This document shows positions 23,700 to 35,281 of a DNA stretch of 64,000 nt, in pieces; position 1 is the stretch's first letter; the number at the start of each line of letters is the position of its first letter. A program made the translations under genes and the position numbers. The DNA is from Vespula vulgaris (Eukaryota; Arthropoda; Insecta; Hymenoptera; Vespidae). Location of the stretch: positions 3,251,501-3,315,500 of the forward strand of contig NC_066607.1 of the NCBI RefSeq assembly GCF_905475345.1, read 5' to 3'. The notes beneath the pieces are model-generated. The model made no database searches, was not told the DNA's origin, and saw only the letters and a list, made by a program, of their open reading frames with translations.

Positions 23700-24240
23700 G
23701 TTTTTTTTACTTCTTTTTTCCTTTTCCCTTTTTTCTCCTCTTTTTTTGTTTTTTCTTTCGCACTACGAAACGAAATTTTCGAATGGACTGGTACGACATA
23801 AGTGTTCTCGAGGAACTTTTTATTAGACTTTCATTAATAATTATATTCGACTTATGAAAAGGTCGCATCGCAAAAGAGAAGAGAATTATTTTAGCGTTTA
23901 ATAAAATTATATGGAATGGTAAATACGTTCGGTCGTAGAAAAATATTCGAAAATTTGGTGAAATTGATTAACGTTTTTTTTATACGCACACACACACACA
24001 CACATATATACATACACACATATGTGGAAAAAAGAACATTTTTTTTTTTCATTTCTATTATGTCCTCTATATTTAATGAAAAATTGGGTCGCTTAAGGTA
24101 GTTTAAAAATTTGTATTCGATTAGCAAAAAATGACCGCTAGATTATCGTAATATACTCTGAAAAGATATTAGATGATAATTTCGAGGATGATAACAGTCG
24201 TGTTATTTAAAAAAATTACCATTCCAACAAAAAATATGTA
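23700..24240. other. Gene-free stretch
   Basis: T-rich runs at 23700-23757, a CA/TA repeat at about 23988-24020 and AT-rich unique sequence. No gene was recognised. Confidence 0.55.
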
Positions 24241-24245
24241 GGATT

Positions 24246-24596
24246 TTGTTATCCAGAATTTTAAGAGGGATACAAATAAAGAGGGAAGGGAATGTTATCC
24301 GCGGAATTTTCGCTTCGACTCCACCCTATCCATTTATTGCAGCTTCCCGTTTACTTGTACCTAATAGATACGGGGTTATGAATAATCGATTCCGGATACA
24401 GAGAGCTCGTGGTTTATTTGGGACTCTATTATTCATCCGTGAACCGAGGGCACTGGATTCTCGACTTTTGCAGATACAGCAGCTTCGTCAAATTTATGAT
24501 CGACTCCGTACCACCGTAATCCTACGTCGTCCCTTCTCTCGACGTGCCGACAAATTTTTCCGCGTGTTATCAGAACTATTGAGCCACGATTAACGT
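24246..24596 (+). other. Unrecognised open frame of ordinary composition
   Basis: An open frame of about 115 codons with no simple repeat, reading QLRQIYDRLRTTVILRR in its C-terminal half. It begins at TTG. The first in-frame ATG is at 24378, leaving about 72 codons. No signal peptide, membrane segment or domain is recognised, and the minus strand is also open over much of it. It could be an exon or a relic, but chance is more likely. Confidence 0.1.
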
Positions 24597-24856
24597 GATA
24601 ATCGATGCTAAGTAAAAATAGAATATCAAATGTATGAACGTACATAACTCTTCACCTATCTACCTTTCTGCGAATAATATTTCTTAAAAGTTTGACGAAT
24701 TTGTTTAAATCCTTTTGCGTAAATAATCTAAAATTAACTCTTACCACATATCTCGTAATACATCCCGCAGTAGACGAATATATAATTTATACAATTACGA
24801 GTAAAGTATACTATAATCGATATTTCTTTTTATAAAATTCGATTCGGCAACTCTCA

Positions 24857-24955
24857 ATGACATTTCCCAAGGAAAGGAAGCAAAACGTCGTCGAATTCAT
24901 CTCATCTTACCTCGAACGTTTAGAGACGTATATCGTGCCATTTGAGAAATGTCAT
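24857..24955. repeat. 14-bp inverted repeat
   Basis: atgacatttcccaa (24857-24870) and ttgagaaatgtcat (24942-24955) are reverse complements with one mismatch, 71 bp apart. The loop is unique sequence. This could be a hairpin or a small mobile-element remnant. No target-site duplication is obvious. Confidence 0.6.
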
Positions 24956-24959
24956 AGGA

Positions 24960-25150
24960 GCCGCCCTCGCGAATAAGCTTGGCGCATGAAAAATTGATGT
25001 ACTCATCCTACATCCTCGACGATATCTCGTGCGACATACGCCTCGAGCTCATTTTTCTTTCTCTCTGGGAAAGTAATACGAGGACACGCTCGATGCGCTC
25101 CCGCGCATAGGCGCAACCGCGCGTTCTAAGATGCTACGACGACGACGAAG
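24960..25150. other. Repeat-poor CpG-containing stretch
   Basis: Unique, GC-richer sequence includes clustered CpGs (for example around 25090-25125). It lies between the inverted repeat at 24857-24955 and the hairpin at 25153-25230. No gene was recognised. Confidence 0.4.
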
Positions 25151-25152
25151 AT

Positions 25153-25230
25153 GACGACGAAGACGACGTTAAGTGCTTTGATATTCTCGGTTACTCTTGA
25201 AGCATCAAAAGCATCGTCGTAGTCGTCGTT
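25153..25230 (+). other. pre-miRNA-like imperfect hairpin
   Basis: An inner stem pairs tgctttgat (25174-25182) with atcaaaagca (25204-25213) over nine pairs with one bulged A. The loop is 21 nt. After a 5-nt left bulge, an outer stem pairs 25153-25168 with 25215-25230 over 14 pairs (one G-U) with a two-base mismatch. The size (about 78 nt) and shape suit a microRNA precursor, but the outer arms are GAC/GTC triplets, which are common here and pair easily. No known miRNA seed is recognised. Confidence 0.2.
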
Positions 25231-25534
25231 GAAAATCGAAGGAACGACCGTGAATATTCCCGTAGAGAGTTGCTCGGTGGTTACATAATATACGCCTACA
25301 GTTACCGAAGCTCGACCTACCGATGAAAGTGTAAAAGCTACACTTACTTGCCTACTACGAACGTAATACGTCTACCACTCTATCTTCCATTCACCAGCTA
25401 CACGGTGATTATTATTTTATTTTATTTTATTACTTAACGATGTCAAACCGCATCTTTTTTCCTTTACTCAACATAAAGTATAAGAGATATAATATATGTG
25501 TATAGGGATTAAATCTGTGTAGCTTATATTCGTA

Positions 25535-25539
<5 letters not shown>

Positions 25540-25581
<42 letters not shown>

Positions 25582-25604
25582 TTTCTCTCTTTTCCTCTCT
25601 CTAT
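25540..25604. repeat. (TC)n microsatellite
   Basis: TC units with TATC and TTTC interruptions. Confidence 0.93.
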
Positions 25605-25913
25605 ACTCAGCCCATCGATAAAAATTTATCATCGATTTAATACTTTCAATCTGTATTCTCATTCTGTTACTCGTATAAGAATAAATATACCTACTAGAAA
25701 TATTATTTCTTTTTCTTTTTTTTTCTTTCTCTTACTCTATCCCTTTCTCTCACTCTCTTCTAGCAAGATAAGATCGATCGACTCGTGACAAGGCGCGCAC
25801 AACATACCATCTTATGCAGATCGTCGAAGGAAATCCTCTACTCTTGGAGTTCGAGAGATGCAACACAACACTTCTATAAGGAAACTTTATATTCTACAAC
25901 GGAAGAACGCGAT

Positions 25914-25914
25914 C

Positions 25915-25953
<39 letters not shown>
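25914..25953. repeat. (TC)n microsatellite
   Basis: Nearly uninterrupted TC tract. The SLSLSL run in the two overlapping open frames at 25785-26090 comes from it. Confidence 0.94.
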
Positions 25954-25956
<3 letters not shown>

Positions 25957-25978
25957 CGTTCTCCTTTCCTCCTCTTTC

Positions 25979-26042
25979 ATCATCTTCTTCTTCTTTCTCT
26001 TCCTCCTCCTCCTCCTCCTCCTTCAACGACTACTACTATTAC
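25979..26042. repeat. (CTT)n(CTC)n(TAC)n triplet tract
   Basis: CTT units, then about six CTC units, then a few TAC units. It reads as poly-serine, poly-proline or polytyrosine depending on frame. Confidence 0.9.
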
Positions 26043-26321
26043 TTGTTCGAAAAGCTTTCTCGAAGGAACGAGATGACGTACACCGCGTAACGCGTATACG
26101 AGTTTCTCTTATCGAAAAACGTATCTATCCTCTCTCTCCCTTCCTCTACTTTCCCTTCTCCTTCTTTGTGTGTGTGTGTATGTGTGATTAAAAAAGCATT
26201 TTAACTCATTGAGCGTGAAAGCACGCCGCTACTTGTACGAACGATCGTTTCTTCTCTTGACAAATTGGAAAAGTACGCAACTTGAAGCAAAGACATCCGA
26301 TGATAGTGTTAGTAGCAATGG

Positions 26322-26374
26322 GTGATGGCGATGGTGATGCTGATGGTAATGGTGATGGCGATGGCGATGGTGAT
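26322..26374. repeat. (GATGGY)n hexanucleotide repeat
   Basis: GATGGT and GATGGC units repeat for about 50 bp. On the plus strand they read DGDGDADGNGDGDGDGD, on the minus strand SPSPSP. The third-position variation (GGT/GGC, GAT throughout) keeps the peptide but is equally expected from repeat decay. Confidence 0.92.
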
Positions 26375-26479
26375 TCCGGAAGAAAGGACAAGTTTTACTC
26401 GGGAAAAGCCCGAGATTCGAGATCGTCTCGGGTAATGAAGTTGCAAATCGAACCGAGCTCGAACAAGAAAAAGAAGCAA

Positions 26480-26515
26480 ACCACCACCGCTACCACCACT
26501 ACAACCACCACCACT
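26480..26515. repeat. (ACC)n triplet repeat
   Basis: ACC/ACT/ACA triplets read poly-threonine in the same frame as the DGDG repeat upstream. On the minus strand they read polyvaline. Confidence 0.9.
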
Positions 26516-26684
26516 CTCGGAAAGTTTAGCGCGAAGATAGGACGAAAGTTTGTACTTTGCATGCCGACCTTTCTTTTACCCTTATCGAATAATATCATCT
26601 ACGAATCCTTGGCACGAGTTTCGCGAACGCAAAATTGCCTCGGGATCGCGAATCCTTTCGAAATTTTAATTCGATCGAGATTTA

Positions 26685-26686
<2 letters not shown>

Positions 26687-26736
<50 letters not shown>

Positions 26737-26759
26737 TGTATGTATGTATGCATGTATGT
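26687..26759. repeat. (TA)n(TATG)n compound repeat
   Basis: A TA tract of about 45 bp followed by TATG/CATG units. Confidence 0.95.
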
Positions 26760-26769
26760 CTAATCGTTA

Positions 26770-29240
26770 ATTATTTTTCTTGAGCGTTCCGTAATCTTCC
26801 TTTCTTTTTTTTTTTTTGGTTTTTTTTCCACGATGATAGATATTTAATTAATTAAATTAACTTCTTTCATTTTTAAAATCCGGATCATTCCACATTATAT
26901 AAATTCAATTACTGCGGTATACTTTCAACAATAATTTATTTTATTAATTAAATAGATTACTAATTATTTATATTCTGTTTAATGATCTATGTAATATATT
27001 TATGAAAATAAATAAGCAATCAATTGATTGTAACGAAGGTAATTGTTAACATATTTATGATATTCGCTTTGTTAAAAATTAATTTATAAATTATAGAAAT
27101 ATATATATATCTCTCGAATATGAAACAATATATTAAAATTTGATTTTGACACAAAATTAATTCTTTTAATTCATATTTAATATTAATTAAAATCGAAGAA
27201 GAGGAAAATTATTGTGTTAATAATATCGATATGAAACTATATTTTTCTCTATGGAATGAAATTAAATGGTACAAACTTTTTATGTATACTGTAGACTTGA
27301 CAGCTGATTATTCCTGATTATTCCATCCATACAATAACTAAACGACAATAACTATATATTGTAACGAGGTAATGTGTTACAAAACAATTAAATAAATACA
27401 TGTTATGCAAAAGTGAGATAGTTATTAACGCAAGCAATATCACGATTTAACCACAAAACACATCTATATTCGTAGCGAGGTAACACGAGGACGTTTCAAT
27501 TATCACCGGTGTTATGGTCAATCGATGTCTCGTTTAACATCGCCTTGATTATGTTCCAGCCGTTAAGCAATGTACCTATCTACCTACCTACCTATCTGCC
27601 TACCAACCTCATAATTATATCTGATAATCGTGTCATCGAATTTTAGCTTGGAATTTCGAGAGACGATCTCTTAAAAAAAGGACTACAAAACGATATCAAA
27701 AAAAAAATATCGTTCTAAAAAATATCCGAAAAACAAGGAAAAGGAAATATTTTCTCGCAAACGTGTTAGAAATTATTAAGTAAGAAGAATTCTTAATAAT
27801 TTCTATTTGAGATAAGAAAATGACACTTCCTTATATATATATAAAAAATCGAAAAAAAAAGAAAGACAAAAATAGTATTATTTTGATATCGTTCCCTCTG
27901 GAATCTATTTCCAATAACTAGAACTCGCTGGATAAAGAATGCCATTTCCAATTTAATTTTATTCCACAACGAAGACGAATTTCGATCGAACTCGATCGTT
28001 TTTAACAAAACGTCAAACAACTAAAAATAGATAGTTATATACGAAGATATAGGAAATTATATTTAGAATTCGATCGAATATCAGGATTCGAGGGTATCGT
28101 TCGTATTTTTCTTCGACACGAGGAACGATCTGTCAAAAGGGAGAAGCTCGAGACGCGACGGCGACGGCAATGAGGATGGCGACGAAGATGGCGATCCAAA
28201 GTCATAACAGAGAGACGACTAGAGGAGAAGGAAGGAGGTTGCCTATCGTAGTCTAACCAGTAAATGGTTACACAGTATCGGCGTTCCAATTAAGCCGCAA
28301 CCATCTATCTGCCATACCTATTTCCGTAAGCTTGCTGGATATCACCGACTACAATTTTGCCTATTACCGATGATCAAGAAAATCTGGTCGTCCTGTAAGT
28401 GGATTCCAAAGTTGTATCTTACGATGATAATTATAATATTTTATATGTCTCTATGCGAGAGATCGTAACATTTCTTATTATCAAAAAAAAAAAAAGGAAA
28501 AAAAAGAGAAAGAAAAAAGAACGACGCTGATAAGTATTTAATTTTTGATCGAGTGAATGATTAATACGCGTGTATGTAAAGATTTAAATATCAACAACAT
28601 ATACTATGCATTTTGTTCTCCTATATGTACGTTCGTTCCCACTATGAAAGAGCAAAGACAAAATAAATTTTCAGCGATATACTATGGTAAATTTATAAAT
28701 ATTGACGAGATTTCGTTCGTACGCATTCGAGTAATTTGAAAAATATCTCGCTATACGTATCTCCACTCAAGTGGAACGAAATACGATCAGAGAAAGGGAA
28801 AAAGAGAGAATGGTACCATCTATAAATTCTCCCAATAGCCCGGATTTTGTTCCATATAAATCATCCATTTAAAACAACTCGAAATATTTAAGCACTCGAG
28901 CTAACTTTCGTTTCGGATTTCAAGCGGATTTTCAAATCTCCTAGAGTCGATTTGACGATGTAAGGACCTTCGATTATTTGCTACGAGATATGAGTAGTAC
29001 GTACTTACGTACTGCGACTCCATTAAGAAGTTAACATGATTCCGAAAGAACTCGTCGATTTCTCGGAAGCATACTTTTGCATTTTCAAATTCAATTTCGT
29101 CGAATCTCATAAATCGATATTTCAGAAAATCCCGGCAAAGAGAAAAAAAAGCGAAAAAAACCTCTATACGTATAACGATTTAACGTCGTTTTCGTTAAAA
29201 CCGACAAGCAATACGATTAAACCAATTAGCTGAGCACGGT
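26770..29240. other. Very AT-rich gene-free stretch
   Basis: 26860-27420 has few CpGs and many A- and T-runs, unlike the rest of the window. It contains a 14-bp palindrome at 27017-27030 and a diverged short repeat (27027-27051 and 27358-27381). 27565-27605 holds CTAC units. 28035-28289 has a GC-richer section open on the minus strand with no domain recognised. Confidence 0.55.
27017..27030. repeat. 14-bp perfect palindrome
   Basis: caatcaattgattg equals its own reverse complement and contains two TGATTG half-sites, a core of the kind bound by PBC/Hox homeodomains. The binding idea is inference from the motif only. Confidence 0.5.
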
Positions 29241-29249
29241 TAACCATAA

Positions 29250-29664
29250 TTTCGTTTCTTCTCTTCTTTTCCGATCCTTATCTCGTACAAGCATTCAGCA
29301 AAAAAGAGAAAAGAAAGGAAGAAATAGAAACCAAAAAAGAAAAAAAAAACGTACTATCTCTCGTACTTGTCGTCGTTGAAATTATTATTCCTAAAAAGTT
29401 ACATCCGTTCTCGAAGAATAACCATGTTTTACTCACGATCCAATCTACGTCAGTAAATTCAAGCTTTAACGAAAGATATACATAAAAATATCGAGGATTA
29501 TGTTTGTTCGTTCGTTAGAAGATAATAAATAAATAAATAAAAAAAAAACAGAAAAGAAAAAGAAAAAAAAGAAAAGAAAAAAGCTCTGGTTTCGCCCACA
29601 AATATATTTTACGATGTTTAAGCTGCTACCAACGAAAAAGCAAGAAACAAAGAAAGAAAGAGAG

Positions 29665-29707
<43 letters not shown>

Positions 29708-30030
29708 AAGAGAGAGGTAGAGAGTCGAGCAATATTTTACAAAGTTACGCGAACCGCAAAATGGCCGAAGCAAGGATACTCATTCTCTTGTGGTAGAGAC
29801 TCGCGAGAATATGCCGTTTCCAGAACGTGTCTTTCACCTCGACGAAAATTATGAGCGCGTTCTTGCCCGAGGCTAATCCTCCTAACGTTTAGGTCGCTAT
29901 CGACTAGCCGCACGAACGGAACTTCCCTCTGGACTACTTTTCTCTTTCTTTTTCCATCCACTGTCCAACCTGTTCTTTTTTACCAAGCCGCCACTCACCC
30001 TTCGACCTGGTGCCCTGTGATTAATCAAGG
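29250..30030. other. Gene-free stretch
   Basis: A-rich runs (29540-29582), a GA tract, then a GC-richer unique section at 29755-30030. The minus strand at 29737-29961 is open for 74 codons with ordinary composition but no recognisable domain. Confidence 0.5.
29648..29723. repeat. (GA)n microsatellite
   Basis: AAAG units lead into a long GA tract with GGGA and GAAA interruptions. Confidence 0.94.
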
Positions 30031-30033
30031 GTA

Positions 30034-30053
30034 AAGCGACGACGCTGTCGCTT
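30034..30053. repeat. 7-bp perfect stem-loop
   Basis: aagcgac and gtcgctt flank a 6-nt loop. The neighbouring sequence is unique and repeat-poor. No function can be assigned. Confidence 0.5.
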
Positions 30054-30059
30054 CGTACG

Positions 30060-33000
30060 ATCTCTTTCTATGTGCCGATCATACTTCAAGATCGTAACTA
30101 TAATGCCAGGTGGCTGAAGCTAATGAACTTTTGAGAGGTGGGAAAAAAAGCAACAAGAACGTGTAATTAGAACGGAAAGAAAATGTATGGGTGTACGAGC
30201 GGGTGTTTGTGTGTGTGTGTGTGTATGTTTATGCGCGCGCACGTGGATTGATAACGATCGAGATAACTGGATAATTAAAATTAATTTATTTACAACGGCT
30301 AAAAGGCTTCACGCTTCCACGAAATCACTCTTTTCTTGTTTATTAGATCGTTTTTATAAGCATGCAATTATAGATACTTACGTACGAAGCTTAAGATCAA
30401 ACTTAAAAAAAAAAAAAAATGAGATACGATCCGTGAAATATTTACAAATGTCGTAGATTAAGTAAATAAATGATTCGATAAATAATAAATTAATCTTTGC
30501 GATAAAATTGTAGACAAAAAATGAAAAAAAGATAAAAGAAAAAAGAAAAAAGGAATAGTTAGGTCGATGAGGGCGAAAGATCCTTGTCGGTAAGGGTCGA
30601 ACGAAACGATCCATTTTTGAAGCAAAGTAGGAACGCGAACGCGATAAGTTTATGCTTTGATCGGCGATAGAACTATGTATGATCGGATCGAACTGACTGT
30701 AAAAGGGAGTCGTGCTCGACGCGAATACACTTCGCGCATATAGTCGGCTAACGTGACCAAACGAAACGGGAGCTAGCTAACGTGAAGAGCACAGCTGCTG
30801 TTCGTCGATGTGGAAGGTAAAAGACAAAGGGACAAAGAACGAGAACGATAGCGATGGAAAGAAGAAACGCTTGAAAAATGATCGGTGTGTATACGTGCGA
30901 AAGGAAAAAGAGAGGTTGTTGAAAGGCCAAGACTACTTTCTTCTTTCTTCTTCCTTCGCATATGCAATTCGATTACGAAAAGAGCCAAGAGAAAACGTTT
31001 GATCTTAAGTTAGAATGATTTTTCGAGTATTCCATTCTTTATGAAAAAGACTTGCTTGTCTGGTTGCTTGTTTCCTCCTTCGTACTCTTTCCTCCCACCG
31101 GTAAATTCCATTTGAATCTATCTATTCCTCTTCGATCGATCGATTCGAAGAGAGAGAGAGAGAGAGAGAGAGAATATAACTTTCCGTCGATCTCTTATAA
31201 GACACCATACGTGGAAAATCGTAAAGCGAAACAAGAGAAGTCAGTTCGAATATAAGAATGAAAATCTCTCTGTATTAAAATCCCGGCGAGTTATATTCGT
31301 GGAAGGAAGAATTTTTATCTCGGGATAATTTCGAATATCACGGACGGAATTTTTCAAGGATCTTACGTGAAAATGCCGATCTATCCTTTCGACGCCATTC
31401 CAAATACAATAAGATAAGAGATAACTCGCGTGGAAAGGAGATTTTTAGAAATAAATTCGAACAACTTATCGTACCGTTTTTATATTAGATTTCTCTAGAT
31501 ATTACGTATCGATTATAATTGACAAGATAACGTGTAAATGAATATCGATACACATCGATAATTTCAAAAGCGTTTTCGCTTCTCATCGAATTATTACCAC
31601 CATAATATAGATTATCGATATTGGATATAATAATAAAAAAAAAAAAAAGCAAGTGAAACGGATAAAAAAAAAAAGAATAGAAATGAAGTGGTTCAAAGTG
31701 GTTTCGTTAAAAGAACCGAATCGAATATAATCCTATACAACACTTGCTCTCTACTTCGCTAAAAGAAATGTTGACGGTCAATTAATGATAAAAACGTTGA
31801 TTAAAGGAACGACTCTATATATCTCAGGATTATAAAGTGGTAGAACTCGCGTAAAACTCACGTAACAAAAGTACCGTGGCCAACAATAGCAACGCGTATG
31901 TCGTTTAACCTAGAAACGTTAATACGATTAATGTAACAAGATTTTCTCCGTTGACAGGCGAACATGCGCTCGCGTAACAGAACGTTTCGCTGTACTTATC
32001 TCGACTCGTCCATCGAAAACGTTCTCGTGGCACTCGCGGCTGGCTAACTCTCAAACATGCTACGCAAACTCGTTATTATCTCGAGCATTCAATATCATTC
32101 TATGCGAACTTCCGTTAAACTATTTATGTACGTACCTAGCTTAGCTTGATAAACACGATCCTCTCTAAACTTTTCTCTACCACCACTACCATATCCCCTC
32201 CCCTCGACTCCGAAAAATGTTGTTAACGTATATCGGACGCATCTACGTAAGTATAGTACGTAACATATGCTATGATCAAGAATTATGCACGTTTATATCA
32301 CATTTCATTTCTTTTTTATTTCTTTTTTTTTGTTTTTTTTTTTTTTTAGAACGTATCAATACATTTCAAAATTATAACATTGTAATAGAGATAATTGAAC
32401 GGTAAATGAAAATCGATGGTATATACAAGTTTGTTAATAAACGTTTAATCGTTCACCTTTTCGTGCAATTGATTTTAATACAACATTGCCTGTTCGAATC
32501 AACATGAACATTAATTGTAAAAATTTAATACGGTTTAATTTCGTTTTGCGTTAATTACCGTACAAAAAATATTACTAAAATCGATACGAGATGAGTCCGA
32601 ATAAAATCTTTCTTGATCGCTTGTTAATTAATTAATACATCAATTTTAAGTGCCTCAAATGAGAATCTAAAATCGTTCGTTCAAATATCGTTTGTAGAAA
32701 GACGTATTAATCTCGGACTGTATACGTTTACCTCGAGGTCTGGATGGTGGTCCAGGTTAATTTACAAGATACCTTCGACCACATTGAAGATTCTTGTCAA
32801 AGAATTCGAAGCACGTCGAGAATATCCGGACTATATATATTTGACAATCCGCGAAGACTACACGGAATTCGTCTCTTCCATTTAATTTGGACGAGCTACA
32901 GCGAAACATTTAATCAAACGTGTAACTTTGAAAGCGAATGTATCCATTCTCGAATACATCATCGATAGAATAATATCTTGTCGAATGTAAAAAAAAAAAG

Positions 33001-33280
33001 AAAAAAAATCCGGTTGAACCCGAATAAAAGTGGCTTAACAAGTTCGTACGAATTAATAAAGCTGATTTTAATACTTTTATGGAGTTAATGGAACGTACGA
33101 TGAAAAAATAAAACAAAGGAAGAAGAAAAGGAAAAAAAAATCAGCAGCTTGATAAGGTAAGGACAATTTTATCGAGATCGATCGATAAGAAAAATGTATT
33201 CTCGTAAATCGAAAGGCGCCCGTTCGCGTCAGTACGCACGATTATCTTCTCTGCTATGGTAAATGCTAGAGCTTCTCTAT
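30060..33280. other. Gene-free stretch
   Basis: AT-rich unique sequence. It includes a GT run near 30207-30224, a perfect 6-bp hairpin (cgcgaa/ttcgcg, 30720-30736), a direct repeat gctaacgtga (30747-30756 and about 30775-30785), a GA tract at 31147-31173 and A-runs at 31632-31670. An open frame at 32744-32968 is of ordinary composition but unrecognised. Confidence 0.5.
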
Positions 33281-33283
33281 CGT

Positions 33284-33316
33284 ACACACATACACACAAA
33301 ACACACAAACACACAC
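33284..33316. repeat. CA-rich tract
   Basis: Imperfect CA units with extra A bases. Confidence 0.8.
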
Positions 33317-33622
33317 GAGCACCCGTTCGTATACACTCCCTTTCCTTCTAAGTTAAACGTATTTCGTGTCTGAAAGACGTGAATGGTCTCCCTCCTTACC
33401 ACGTCCGACTTCTTCTCAGCATTATTTTCCTACTTGGTGGATCCAAGCCAGGATCGACTGATCGCCTTTGAGAACGATCCGCTCTAAAATCCAATGATCC
33501 GTCGGTCGTTGCCAAGAACACGAATTTTGGACGTGGAATTTCGAGGGATGGAAAGAGAACGTAACGCGCATTGGGCCCCGGTCGTCGAGTGCATCTCAAA
33601 CGTGTTAGAAAAAAAAAGAAAA

Positions 33623-33624
33623 GT

Positions 33625-33660
<36 letters not shown>
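33623..33660. repeat. (GA)n microsatellite
   Basis: GA tract with short A-runs on both sides. Confidence 0.93.
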
Positions 33661-33662
<2 letters not shown>

Positions 33663-33669
33663 ATAGAGG

Positions 33670-35240
33670 CCAAACCATTCGTATCTTTAAAACTTTATCG
33701 CGTTATTTTGAAGTCTTCATAATAGATTGAACGGAAGGAATGGCTGTCCTAGTTTTACAAACGGGAAATTTCTTTTTCGACAGATATAGATAACGTAACG
33801 TAACGCTAGATATATACGTAATACGACTTACATGCATGCTCCGATCAAGAATATGAACGATGATAGAAACAAACGATTAAAAAGTAAATAAATAAAATGT
33901 AATAAAACAAAAAACGGGAAAAAGAACGGGAACCTGAGAGAAATAGAAAGAGAAAGAGAGAGAAAGAGAAAGAAAAAGAAAGACAAAAACGTCAACCTCG
34001 TTCACGTATGTATTATACATATACACGTAGGTATGTACTTACGTACATATGTTTTCTCGACACGACCGTCGGATACTCACCTGAAACAGAAAGATAACGT
34101 TGGAATTAATTATATGCGGGCGAGCTCGTGTGTCGACGTAGGGGCCGTTATCGGTGGATAAACGATTTATCCATTATCGGTCGAACCGATTTATCGGACA
34201 GCCCGGCATCGAACGTTAATCTCGTTGTCCTGGGATGACGACGGAATCGTGCCTCCGACCGCGACAAAATCGTGATAGAATCGCGTACCATAAAATGGAA
34301 GAGAAAGAATGCGAGAAGGGGTTAGTTGGGGTTTGGTTGGGAACGGGGAGAAGCTGACGGATTGGAAACTACGAAATATGCTTCTAGGCACGACCATGGG
34401 AAACAAGATAGACGTAATAACGATATATCGTGATAGGAGGGAAAAAAAGATAGAAACAAAAAAATAGAAAAATAAAACCAACGAACGAATGTTGAACCCA
34501 GATGAAAAAATATTGCGGAAATATAAATGTGTCGACGTATATGTACGCGCAAATACGCAAACACGTCCATTCAAATGTACAAAGAATTTTTTATATATAT
34601 ATATACGTGTGCATGTGTGTGTGTGTGTATCTATGAGTGAATCATATATCATATTACACAACACCAGCGATGTAATAGATTTAATAACTGGGCCAATCGA
34701 GATATCGTAATCGCAGGTTTATCGTACCGATTTAATTACCTTTTCCGAGAGAACTAATGGTAATCGACCGAGAAAAGCTATAGGTTATTGTGAAAAGAGA
34801 ACAGGGACTTCCTCGAAATAACGTATTATCTTTTTTCAAAGAGAAACAAACGATATATACTTTGTAAAATAAACAATAGTTCGTATAACAATAGATAAAA
34901 TTGAAAATACAGTGAATGCAGATTCGCATACAAAAGTTTCAACTTTCATAAATAATCGATAAATCCTTTAGAAAATAATTATTTAATTTATTGATCAGAA
35001 ACGGGACATGGCGCGTTTTATTAAAATCTTTCTCGCATGACTTTTAATTATTTTCGCAAAAAAAAAAAAAGAAAGAAATAAAAAAGAAGAAAAGCAAAAA
35101 GATCTATTGGAAAAAAGAGGTCCTATTTACGTTGGTTGTAAACGAAAAATTAAAAGAACAAAAAAAAAAGAAGAAAAAGATTAGAAGAAAAAAATAAATA
35201 ATAAAAAAAGAGACGTACACGCCATCCTCGTAAGAACGAA
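33670..35240. other. Gene-free stretch
   Basis: GA/AAAG-rich sequence at 33938-33984, unique sequence with the paired hairpins at 34156-34190, TA/TG repeat sequence at 34591-34628, and A-rich runs from 35059 to 35210. Open frames here are short or tract-derived. Confidence 0.55.
34156..34190. repeat. Two adjacent perfect hairpins with CGA triloops
   Basis: ggataaa-CGA-tttatcc (34156-34172) is followed three bases later by atcggt-CGA-accgat (34176-34190). Both stems are perfect and share the same three-base loop. The motif ttatcgg recurs on both sides. Confidence 0.7.
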
Positions 35241-35249
35241 GAAGCCGAC

Positions 35250-35281
35250 AACAACGACGACGACGACGACAACGACGACGA
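35250..35281. repeat. (GAC)n triplet repeat
   Basis: AAC/GAC triplets. They are complementary to the GTC-type triplets at 35437-35466, so the two could pair across about 155 bp. Confidence 0.88.

Noticed and set aside
34191..34664. 157-residue minus-strand open frame
   Set aside because: Its first part comes from TG/TA repeats (THTHTCTRIYIY) and the rest has no recognisable motif.
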